64,000 bases of DNA from contig CP065018.1 in assembly GCA_016700415.1 (NCBI GenBank), forward strand, positions 2,982,001 through 3,046,000. Reading direction: 5' to 3'. A model generated the notes under the pieces. The model was not told the origin of the DNA. It was given only the letters and a program-made list of their open reading frames with translations, and did not search any database. The translations under genes and the position numbers were made by a program. This document shows, in pieces, positions 34,342 through 40,992 of this stretch. The first letter of the stretch is position 1; the number at the start of each line of letters is the position of its first letter. Origin of the DNA: Flavobacteriales bacterium. Lineage in GTDB: Bacteria > Bacteroidota > Bacteroidia > Flavobacteriales_F > PHOS-HE28.

Positions 34342-34373
34342 CCCGCAGCGAGCGAGGACTACTCCGGATAGCC

Positions 34374-34402
34374 CGCCCCCGGCTGTATTTGAGCCGGGGG
34401 CG
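34374..34402. terminator. Strong GC hairpin between convergent genes
   Basis: The 11-base perfect stem CGCCCCCGGCT / AGCCGGGGGCG has a 7-base loop. It sits between the stops of the membrane protein (+) and the Fic gene (-). It has no T-run on either side, so it is either a factor-dependent stop signal or part of a repeat element. Confidence 0.45.
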
Positions 34403-34422
34403 CACTCAAGTCATTCGCATCC

Positions 34423-35556
34423 TCATCCTTCAAACACCTTGAAGTATTCCTCGAACCGATAGATGCGCCCCCATTTATTGCCGGTGATCTCGCGTAGAAT
34501 GCCGATGCGTTCGAAGTCGCTCATGATCTTGTAGGCGGAGGGTGAGCTTTGGCCAGTGGCTTTCATCACTTCCTCGGCCCACACGATCGGTTGCTGGAAC
34601 AGGTGGTTCAACAGTTTCGGGGCAGCCTGTGTCTGTCTGCCGATGCGGGGGATCCGTACTTCGAGACACTCCTTCTTCAAGCGCAGGATCTCGCGCAAGC
34701 CGTTGGTGGCTTTGTTCGCCGTTTCGATCACCCCCACCAGAAAGAAGCGGAACCATTGCCGGATGTCGTTCTGGCTTCTCACGCGGGTCAGGTTATCGTA
34801 GTAAGCGCTGCGGTTCCGTTCGAAGAAGTCTGAGAGATAGAGCACGGGCTGATTGAGCACACCGGCGTGTACGAAGTAGAGCGTGATCATCAAGCGGCCG
34901 ATCCGGCCGTTGCCGTCGAGGAAGGGGTGGATGGTCTCGAACTGGTAATGGGCCAGCGCAGCCTTGAGGACATGTGGCAGGCCGGTGCGATCGTTGTGGA
35001 ACACGTTTTCCAAGTCGCTCATCAAAGGGCCTACTTCTTCCCAGGTCGGAGGAATGAAGGCGGCATCGACCAAGGTGGCTCCACCGATCCAATTCTGGCT
35101 GCGACGGAACTCGCCCGGCATCCTGTGTTCACCGCGCGCACCTTGGAGCAAGGTTGCGTGCGCCTCGCGCAACATCCGCGAGGACAAGGGCAGATCGTGC
35201 ATGCTTCCCAAGCAGTGCTCCATCGCTTTCACGTAGTTGTTCACCTCGCGGCGATCGTCCCGGCGTTCGGTGGAAACGGCACGCTCATCCAAGAGCGCCT
35301 CCTCCATATTGGTCTGGGTGCCTTCGATCTTGCTGCTCACGGTTGCCTCCTTGTACACGTGCATGCGGATGAAATGCCCGATGTTCGGGACCAGTTCCCC
35401 GAAGGCGTTCAGTTCCCCAAGCTTCAGCGTAGCCTGCTCCAGAAGTCCTTGTAACTCCATGTCGTCCAGCCGGAAAGGTCGATTGATCAGTTCTGGATGG
35501 AAGGCCTTGTACCCTGCAGTGGTGGGAGTGGCTCTGCCAGCGCGGAAGGACTTCAT
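34423..35556 (-). CDS. Fic family AMP-transferase with C-terminal winged helix
   Basis: This is a 377-residue protein. A Fic_N-type domain contains the inhibitory motif SSKIEG (residues 74-79, S/T-x3-E-G/N), which places it in the class with an N-terminal inhibitory helix. The catalytic loop is HPFLDGNGRIGR (210-221), with all key residues present: His, Asp, the GNGR anion-binding loop and the final Arg. The C-terminus (WAEEVMKATGQSSPSAYKIMSDFERIGILREI) is a winged-helix segment likely to bind DNA. Fic proteins transfer AMP from ATP to hydroxyl side chains; the target here is unknown. A canonical promoter and a palindrome precede the gene, so self-regulation is plausible. Confidence 0.93.
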   Translation of the reverse strand: MKSFRAGRATPTTAGYKAFHPELINRPFRLDDMELQGLLEQATLKLGELNAFGELVPNIGHFIRMHVYKEATVSSKIEGTQTNMEEALLDERAVSTERRDDRREVNNYVKAMEHCLGSMHDLPLSSRMLREAHATLLQGARGEHRMPGEFRRSQNWIGGATLVDAAFIPPTWEEVGPLMSDLENVFHNDRTGLPHVLKAALAHYQFETIHPFLDGNGRIGRLMITLYFVHAGVLNQPVLYLSDFFERNRSAYYDNLTRVRSQNDIRQWFRFFLVGVIETANKATNGLREILRLKKECLEVRIPRIGRQTQAAPKLLNHLFQQPIVWAEEVMKATGQSSPSAYKIMSDFERIGILREITGNKWGRIYRFEEYFKVFEG

Positions 35557-35578
35557 GGTGAGGAGGTTGTGGAGCTGT

Positions 35579-35603
35579 TTAAAAAGCGACCTCGGCTTTT
35601 TAA
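35579..35603. promoter_or_regulatory. Candidate operator palindrome of the Fic gene
   Basis: TTAAAAAGC-N7-GCTTTTTAA is a perfect inverted repeat lying between the predicted transcription start and the fic ATG (ATG at 35556). Further AAAAAG/CTTTTT half-sites occur upstream within the promoter (35621-35671). A repressor bound here would block the transcript; the Fic protein itself carries a winged helix. Confidence 0.55.
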
Positions 35604-35614
35604 CTAATCGACCA

Positions 35615-35645
35615 CAAACTTAAAAAGAATGAACCACTTTTTCAA
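35615..35645 (-). promoter_or_regulatory. Promoter of the Fic gene
   Basis: On the minus strand TTG (35645-35643) and TAAGTTTG (35622-35615) are separated by 20 bases. This is the best complete Bacteroidota -33/-7 promoter in the window. The predicted start of transcription is near 35610, about 50 bases before the ATG. Confidence 0.65.
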
Positions 35646-35759
35646 CTCTGCTGAAAAAGACCTGTCGTGTTCGCCGAGAGAGGAGTGAGCTGAACGTAGA
35701 AATCCTAAGCGAACCAAGGCAGCGTCGGAGGACAAGCAGAAATGCTCAGGGCATCCGCC

Positions 35760-36917
35760 TCACTCCAGCCAGCTCTTCCAGTACTTCCCGTCATCGATCT
35801 TCATCGCCTCCTCGGTCACCATCAGCGGCTTGAAGGTATCCACCATCACGGCGAGCTCGTCCGTTACTTTCTTACCGACGCTGCGTTCCATGGCGCCGGG
35901 GTGTGGGCCGTGGGTGACGCCTGCGGGGTGCAGGCTGATGTGGCCCGGTGCGATGTCGTTCCGGCTCATGAAGTCACCGTCCACATAGTACAGCATTTCA
36001 TCGCTGTCGATGTTGCTGTGGTTGTACGGTGCCGGGATGGCGTCCGGGTGGTAGTCATACAATCGGGGGCAGAAGCTGCAGATCACCATGGCACTGCTCT
36101 CGAAGGTCTGGTGGATCGGCGGCGGCATGTGTACACGGCCGGTGATCGGCTCGAAGTCGTGGATGCTGAAGGCGTATGGGTAGTTGTAGCCGTCCCAGCC
36201 CACCAGGTCGAAAGGGTGCGTGGCATAGACGAACTCGTGGATCACCCCTTGCTTTTTGATCTGCACGCGGAAATCGCCCAGCTCGTCATGTGTTTCCAAG
36301 CCGTGTGGGCGACGGATATCGCGCTCGCAGAAGGGGCTGGTCTCCAGCATCTGGCCGAACCAGTTGCGGTAGCGCTTCGGCGTGTACATCGGGTTGTGGC
36401 TCTCTACGATGAGCAGTCGGTTGTCGGTCGTGTCGAACTCCAGCGTGTAGATGATGCCGCGCGGGATCAACAGGTAGTCGCCGTACTTGAGATCCAAGGT
36501 GCCGAAGGTGCTGCGCAGGCGGCCGCTGCCCTTGTGGATGAACAGCATCTCGTCGCAGTCGGCGTTCTTGTAGAAGTAGTCCACTTTTTTGGCGGTAGGG
36601 GCGGCGAGGACCACGGCCACATCGCTGTTCACCAGAATGGTCTTGCGCGCGTCGAGGTGGTCCGCTTCCGGTGTCACGTCGAAGCCTTTCAATCGCAAAG
36701 CGCGCAGGTTCTTCTCTATCGCGATCTTGGGGCTGACGTCGCGCGGCGGCTTCATCTCCTTCACCTGTGTGGGGCGGTGGACGTGGTACATCAACGAGCT
36801 CATGCCATCGAAGCCGACGGTGCCGAAGAGCTGCTCGTAGTAGTGCTTGCCTTCCGGGCTTTTGAAGACGGTGTGCCGCTTGTGCGGAATGTTGCCGAGG
36901 GTGTGGTAGATGGGCAT
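35760..36917 (-). CDS. hmgA: Homogentisate 1,2-dioxygenase
   Basis: This is a 385-residue cupin-fold iron enzyme that opens the ring of homogentisate to maleylacetoacetate. The compact length is that of the Bacteroidota form. Landmarks are MSSLMYHVHRPTQV near the N-terminus, SGRLRSTFGTLDLKYGDYLLIPRG, and the C-terminal metal region NHSNIDSDEMLYYVDGDF with GHISLHPAGVTHGPHPGAMER, giving likely iron ligands His300, Glu307 and His336. It works directly after HppD. The 200-bp gap to the Fic gene on the 3' side carries the Fic promoter, so the two are separate units. Confidence 0.95.
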   Translation of the reverse strand: MPIYHTLGNIPHKRHTVFKSPEGKHYYEQLFGTVGFDGMSSLMYHVHRPTQVKEMKPPRDVSPKIAIEKNLRALRLKGFDVTPEADHLDARKTILVNSDVAVVLAAPTAKKVDYFYKNADCDEMLFIHKGSGRLRSTFGTLDLKYGDYLLIPRGIIYTLEFDTTDNRLLIVESHNPMYTPKRYRNWFGQMLETSPFCERDIRRPHGLETHDELGDFRVQIKKQGVIHEFVYATHPFDLVGWDGYNYPYAFSIHDFEPITGRVHMPPPIHQTFESSAMVICSFCPRLYDYHPDAIPAPYNHSNIDSDEMLYYVDGDFMSRNDIAPGHISLHPAGVTHGPHPGAMERSVGKKVTDELAVMVDTFKPLMVTEEAMKIDDGKYWKSWLE

Positions 36918-36964
36918 GTGATGGTTGCGAGTTGACGCGTTGCGTGTTGTCTGTTCGCAGAAGC

Positions 36965-38101
36965 CTACGCGTTGTTGGTTTTCGTTTGATTGACTTTGAT
37001 CAACTCCGGGTGAAGTGTTCCGTTCCGTGCGAGAAGTTCTTCCTCCACGCGGATCCGTTCACGCAATCCTTCGGGATCGTTGATCGCTTTGGTCTTGCTG
37101 CTACGCGTGCTGCGGCCTTTGCGCCAATCGCGCTGTTCTTCGATCGGCAGCAGGTGGATCTCGCGACAACTTGGTGAGCAGCAATCAGCGTATTTCGCCG
37201 CGCAGGCTTCGCATTGCACCAGCAGCATGTTACAGGTGGCTTCTTTGCAGTTGCTGATGCGGTCGCTGGCCGCGCCACATTGCATGCAGGAGCTCACCAC
37301 ATCATCGGTGATGCGTTCCGCGAGGCGTTCATCGAACACGAAGTTCTGTCCCTTGTAGCGGCTTTCCAGTCCTTGGGCCTTGATCTGCCGAGCATAATCG
37401 ATGATGCCACCGTGTAACTGGTTCACCTTCCCGAAGCCGTGATGCTTCAGGTAGGCGCTCGCCTTTTCGCAGCGGATACCGCCGGTGCAGTACAGGAGGA
37501 TCTCCGGTAGTTCTTCACCCTGAGCCTGCCGAAGGGTCATCACATCCTTCACCTCGTCTATCGCTCCGCGGAAGGTGTCCGCTTTCGGCAGGTAAGCGCC
37601 CTCGAAGTGCCCGATCAGGCACTCATAGTTGTTGCGCATGTCGATCACCAATGCGCCTTCCGCCATCTTCCGGTTGAAGCGCCCCGCGTCCAAATGCTCA
37701 CCCACGTCCGTCACATCGAAGGCATCGTCGGCGAGGCCGTCCGCCACGATCTTCTTGCGCACCTTGATCATGAGCTTCAGGAAGCTCTTGCCGTCGTCCT
37801 CCACAGCGATCTTCCAAGGCACATCCTTGAATGCCTCACGCGCATCCAGATTGTTCCGGAAGGCTTCCAAATTCACCGTTGGTAGGCTCACTTGGGCATT
37901 GATCCCTTCCTGCGAAATGTAGATGCGGCCGAGGACCCCAAGGGCTTCCCATTCAGCGTAAAGCTCGTGGCGCAGGGCCTCCACTTCCGCAAGGCGGACG
38001 TAGCGGTAGAAACTGAGGGTGGTGCGCGCCTTGCCCTCAGATCCCAACCGCTCGCGTAGCAGGTCCGGATGCAGGAGGTTGCGCAGCCTATGGGTTTCCA
38101 T
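36965..38101 (-). CDS. trhO: tRNA uridine(34) hydroxylase TrhO (rhodanese family)
   Basis: This is a 378-residue protein of the YceA/UPF0176 family, which makes 5-hydroxyuridine at the wobble position of certain tRNAs. Order: an acylphosphatase-like N-terminal domain (RIYISQEGINAQVSLP), a rhodanese domain with active-site CTGGIRCEK (catalytic Cys211), then a Cys-rich C-terminal segment (SCMQCGAAS ... CNMLLVQCEACAAKYADCC) and a basic tail. The start at 38101 is preceded five bases upstream by a TATCTTCG box; an ATG at 38122 is possible. Just before the catalytic loop, residues 188-200 (MTLRQAQGEELPE) appear to be an insertion encoded by a REP-like repeat (see findings). Confidence 0.92.
   Translation of the reverse strand: METHRLRNLLHPDLLRERLGSEGKARTTLSFYRYVRLAEVEALRHELYAEWEALGVLGRIYISQEGINAQVSLPTVNLEAFRNNLDAREAFKDVPWKIAVEDDGKSFLKLMIKVRKKIVADGLADDAFDVTDVGEHLDAGRFNRKMAEGALVIDMRNNYECLIGHFEGAYLPKADTFRGAIDEVKDVMTLRQAQGEELPEILLYCTGGIRCEKASAYLKHHGFGKVNQLHGGIIDYARQIKAQGLESRYKGQNFVFDERLAERITDDVVSSCMQCGAASDRISNCKEATCNMLLVQCEACAAKYADCCSPSCREIHLLPIEEQRDWRKGRSTRSSKTKAINDPEGLRERIRVEEELLARNGTLHPELIKVNQTKTNNA
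37515..37540. repeat. REP-like element inside trhO
   Basis: The + strand reads TTCACCCTGAGCCTGCC then GAAGGGTCA. Its complement is of the CCCTTCGGCAGGCTCAGG form, a short partly palindromic repeat that I know as widely scattered in environmental bacterial genomes. It lies in frame in the trhO coding region and encodes LRQAQGE. Confidence 0.6.
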
Positions 38102-38106
38102 GGATG

Positions 38107-38114
38107 CGAAGATA
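38107..38114 (-). promoter_or_regulatory. -7 promoter box of trhO
   Basis: TATCTTCG on the minus strand lies five bases before the ATG at 38101. It supports that start and a leaderless message. Confidence 0.4.
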
Positions 38115-38174
38115 TGGAGCATGGTCGGTGGGGGAGTCCGTTCAACCCCGTATTCCCTGAAGATGACTACCGTT

Positions 38175-38205
38175 ATACGTATCCTCGACAGCATACGTAT
38201 CTTTG
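38175..38205 (+). promoter_or_regulatory. Promoter and twin operator of the second toxin-antitoxin pair
   Basis: Two perfect 8-base palindromes ATACGTAT lie at 38175-38182 and 38193-38200, 18 bases apart from start to start. The second overlaps a perfect -7 box TATCTTTG (38198-38205), which is seven bases before the antitoxin ATG. Paired palindromes over the promoter are the usual operator of a ribbon-helix-helix antitoxin that represses its own operon. Confidence 0.7.
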
Positions 38206-38212
38206 CTGCGAC

Positions 38213-38473
38213 ATGAAGACGAAGCTCACCTTAAGCATCTCCGAAAAGCGCATCCGGCGGATCAAGGCTTACAGCGCCAGGCATCGCAAATCCGTGAGCC
38301 AGCTGGTAGAGGAATTCATCGATTCACTCGAAAAAAGCACGCGTGGGATCGGCGGTAAAGGCAAGCAGGCCCATGCCATCGACCAATTTACCGGCATGCT
38401 GACCGGAAAGATCACCGAGGCGGACCTGAAAGCGGACCCTCGTTTGGCGCACATCTACCGCAAGGGTCTATGA
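38213..38473 (+). CDS. Ribbon-helix-helix antitoxin
   Basis: This is an 86-residue protein. The start at 38213 follows the -7 box by seven bases; the longer open frame upstream crosses the promoter and is not used. KTKLTLSISEKRIRRIKAYSARHRKSVSQLVEEFID at the N-terminus is a classic ribbon-helix-helix DNA-binding segment (DUF6364-like). The C-terminal part, with DQFTGMLTGKITEADLKADPRLAHIYRKGL, is the toxin-binding tail. It represses the operon and neutralises the PIN toxin whose ATG overlaps this stop. It is divergent from trhO. Confidence 0.88.
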   Translation: MKTKLTLSISEKRIRRIKAYSARHRKSVSQLVEEFIDSLEKSTRGIGGKGKQAHAIDQFTGMLTGKITEADLKADPRLAHIYRKGL

Positions 38474-38904
38474 AGGTGTTCTTGGACACGAACATCCTGC
38501 TGGACGTACTGGATGCGTCGCGCCCGTTCCATGCCAGCAGCACGAAGATCTTTGAGGCAGTTGACAGTCAACCGTTGGAGCTCGTGCTCACAGGATTGAG
38601 CTTGGTCAACACCGAATACGTCCTGCGCCGGCAAGGGGTCCCCAAGGCCAAATTGCGTGCTTTTTTAGGGACGCTATGCACGCTTTGCAGGACGGCCAGT
38701 ACGGACCTGCCGCAGATCGAAGGAGCATTGGGCGTGGATTGGCCGGATTTTGAGGATGCCGTGCAATACCATGCGGCCTTGGCCCACGGGCGTGTTCAAG
38801 TAATTGTCACCAATGATATTCCCGGTTTCCGACGCTCCCGGATACCGGTGATGACACCCGGGGAATTTGCTTCGAAGTTTCTCGAAGCCGCAGACCAACA
38901 ATAA
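38470..38904 (+). CDS. PIN-domain toxin, VapC type (second pair)
   Basis: This is a 144-residue PIN protein. Asp6 and Asn8 (KVFLDTNILLDVL), Glu50 region (LVNTEYVLRR), Asp93 region (PDFEDAVQYHAA) and Asp115 region (VIVTNDIPGF) give a full acidic set. The sequence is distinct from the 33064 toxin, so the two pairs are not recent duplicates. It overlaps the antitoxin by four bases (ATGA). Ten bases separate its stop from the threonine dehydrogenase ATG, so read-through into that gene is possible. Confidence 0.9.
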   Translation: MKVFLDTNILLDVLDASRPFHASSTKIFEAVDSQPLELVLTGLSLVNTEYVLRRQGVPKAKLRAFLGTLCTLCRTASTDLPQIEGALGVDWPDFEDAVQYHAALAHGRVQVIVTNDIPGFRRSRIPVMTPGEFASKFLEAADQQ

Positions 38905-38914
38905 ACGATCGTTC

Positions 38915-39862
38915 ATGAAAAAGATCCTCGTTATCGGAGCCAGTGGCCAGATCGGCACCGAGCTCGTGGAAGGCCTGCGCGACCGCTTCGGGGCGGAGGA
39001 CGTGGTGGCCAGCGACATCAAGGAACCGCAGGCCAAGCAGACCGGCCCCTTCGCCTTGGTGAATGCCATGGACCGGCGCGGCATCGAGCGCGTCATCGAC
39101 AAGCACGGCATCACCGAGGTTTATTTGCTCGCTGCACTGCTCAGTGCCACGGCGGAAAAGGACCCGGCCTTCGCGTGGAAGCTCAACATGGAGAGCATCC
39201 TGATCATCCTCGAGCTGGCCCGGGAAGGCAAGCTGAAGAAAGTTTACTGGCCCAGCAGCATCGCCGTTTTCGGGCCTACTACGCCGAAGGACGCCACGCC
39301 GCAGCACACGGTCACTGGGCCGAGCACGGTTTACGGCATTAGCAAATTGGCTGGCGAGGGTTGGTGCGCCTACTACCATGCCCGGTATGGCGTGGACGTG
39401 CGCAGCATCCGCTATCCGGGCCTCATCGGCTGGAAAAGCGCGCCGGGCGGCGGCACCACCGATTATGCCGTCCACATCTTCCATGAGGCGATGAAGAACG
39501 GTGCCTACACCAGTTTCCTCGGGCCGAAGAGCACGTTGCCGATGATGTACATGCCTGACGCCATCCGCGCCACGATCGACCTGATGGAGGCACCGGTGGA
39601 ACAGATCAAGGAGCGGGGCAGCTACAACCTTGCGGGCATCAGCTTCAGCCCGGAGGAGATCGCTGCGGAAGTGGCCCGCCACATCCCCGGCTTCCAGATG
39701 AACTATGCCCCGGATGAGCGACAGACCTACGCGGACTCTTGGCCGCGCAGCATCGATGACAGCGCCGCCCGCCATGACTGGGGCTGGAAGCCGGAGTTCG
39801 ACCTCAAGGCCATGGTGGATGACATGATGGCCAATCTGCGCAGGAAGTTGGGATCCTCCTGA
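38915..39862 (+). CDS. tdh: L-threonine 3-dehydrogenase, SDR/epimerase type
   Basis: This is a 315-residue NAD-dependent enzyme of the extended short-chain dehydrogenase family. The start at 38915 gives MKKILVIGASGQIGTEL with the GxxGxxG dinucleotide-binding loop at residues 8-14; the active-site Tyr-x3-Lys is in STVYGISKLAGE. The block SIRYPGLIGWKSAPGGGTTDYAV is typical of the threonine dehydrogenase subgroup rather than of UDP-glucose epimerases. It oxidises threonine to 2-amino-3-ketobutyrate, which a CoA ligase (not in the window) splits to glycine and acetyl-CoA. It sits immediately behind the toxin gene. Confidence 0.9.
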   Translation: MKKILVIGASGQIGTELVEGLRDRFGAEDVVASDIKEPQAKQTGPFALVNAMDRRGIERVIDKHGITEVYLLAALLSATAEKDPAFAWKLNMESILIILELAREGKLKKVYWPSSIAVFGPTTPKDATPQHTVTGPSTVYGISKLAGEGWCAYYHARYGVDVRSIRYPGLIGWKSAPGGGTTDYAVHIFHEAMKNGAYTSFLGPKSTLPMMYMPDAIRATIDLMEAPVEQIKERGSYNLAGISFSPEEIAAEVARHIPGFQMNYAPDERQTYADSWPRSIDDSAARHDWGWKPEFDLKAMVDDMMANLRRKLGSS

Positions 39863-39933
39863 GCTGCTCTTGGCGCAACCCTACTGTGCTGTTTCCCGTA
39901 TCGCACGGGCGTTCCCTTATCAGGGTGTTCCCC

Positions 39934-40836
39934 ATGCGGTCCTTTAAACCATCAATTCCCGTGATCTTCGGCCTGATCCTGCTTTTTGCCGGGCAGGTCG
40001 TGGCGGCGCAAGTGAACACAAGCTCTGCACCGGACACCCTGAACAGGCTGGACGACTTAGGGCGCAAGGAGGGTTGGTGGCAGCTTTTAGCACCATTGCC
40101 GGAGAAGGTCGGATATGCCGCGGGCGCTGTGGTGGAGGAAGGACGGTACACCGACAACAAGCGGACTGGCATCTGGCGTCACTACTGGCCCAATGGCAAA
40201 GTGAAGAGCGAGATCACCTATGCGAAGGGACTTCCCAGAGGCAGCTACATCACCTATTTCGAGGACGGAACAAAGGAAGAACAAGGCGCGTGGGACCTGG
40301 ACCGGAATACCGGCACGTTCAAGCGTTGGCATCCCAATGGCCGGTTGTCGCAGGAATTCATCTTCGACCAGTATGGCACACGCGACGGCGAGCAGAAGTA
40401 CTACCACGAGAACGGGCAATTGGAGGCCGATGTCACCGTGAAGCAGGGCAGGGAAGAGGGTAAGTTGAAGCGCTACTATGCCAATGGTGAATTGGAGGAA
40501 ACGGTGGATTTCGCCGGAGGCCGGGCCGATCAGGCTTCCTTCAAGAGCTATCGCCCTAAGCAGCGGGTACCGGAGCCCAAGCCCGATAAGGCGTCCTTGG
40601 CGGCACCGGCCAAGACCGCACAAGAGACCACAAACGCCACGGATTTCCGGGCGGAGGGCTGGAACACCTTGTACAATAACGAACATCGCCTGTCCCAACA
40701 GGGCGAGTACCGTAAAGGACGACTGTGGAACGGTAAGGTGTATAAGTATGACCGGAACGGCCTCCTTTATAAGGTGGAAGTGTACGTGGAGGGGAAATAT
40801 GCCGGCAAGGCCCAGATGACCGAGGATGATCTGTGA
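39934..40836 (+). CDS. Secreted MORN-repeat variant protein (YwqK-like)
   Basis: This is a 300-residue protein with a signal peptide (FKPSIPVIFGLILLFAGQVVAAQ). The start at 39934 is chosen for that reason. Residues about 70-190 contain tandem MORN-2 type units: GIWRHYWPNGKVKSEITY, GSYITYFEDGTKEEQGAW, GTFKRWHPNGRLSQEF, GEQKYYHENGQLEADV, GKLKRYYANGELEETV. A Pro/Lys linker precedes a C-terminal unit ending YKYDRNGLLYKVEVY. Such repeat proteins are often labelled as YwqK-family antitoxins, but a toxin partner is not seen here, and in Bacteroidota secreted members are common with no known role. Confidence 0.8.
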   Translation: MRSFKPSIPVIFGLILLFAGQVVAAQVNTSSAPDTLNRLDDLGRKEGWWQLLAPLPEKVGYAAGAVVEEGRYTDNKRTGIWRHYWPNGKVKSEITYAKGLPRGSYITYFEDGTKEEQGAWDLDRNTGTFKRWHPNGRLSQEFIFDQYGTRDGEQKYYHENGQLEADVTVKQGREEGKLKRYYANGELEETVDFAGGRADQASFKSYRPKQRVPEPKPDKASLAAPAKTAQETTNATDFRAEGWNTLYNNEHRLSQQGEYRKGRLWNGKVYKYDRNGLLYKVEVYVEGKYAGKAQMTEDDL

Positions 40837-40928
40837 TCCAGCGGATCACGGACGCTGCATGCCAAACAAATTAAACACCCTGTAAGTAGCCTGTTCGGGA
40901 ATTCATGTTCTTGACCATCACACACTGC

Positions 40929-40936
40929 TACATTTG
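40929..40936 (+). promoter_or_regulatory. -7 promoter box of gdhA
   Basis: TACATTTG followed by CCGC is a full match; a TTG at 40911-40913 lies 15 bases upstream. The predicted start of transcription near 40942 leaves an untranslated leader of about 50 bases and argues against the upstream ATG at 40945. Confidence 0.6.
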
Positions 40937-40992
40937 CCGCCTCCATGTTCAAGGCATGGCTCTTCCACCAAAAAAAACCCGAAAAACCACCA

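Noticed and set aside
35742..36935. Plus-strand open frame (397 codons) opposite hmgA
   Set aside because: Complement of homogentisate dioxygenase codons. No motif supports it.
38069..38212. Longer N-terminus for the second antitoxin
   Set aside because: The extra 48 codons read through the twin operator and the -7 box, and the encoded segment has no ribbon-helix-helix character.
40945..40992. Upstream ATG for gdhA
   Set aside because: It starts only about nine bases after the -7 box and adds 16 residues absent from the normal family start; ATG 40993 gives the usual N-terminus. A leaderless use cannot be fully excluded.
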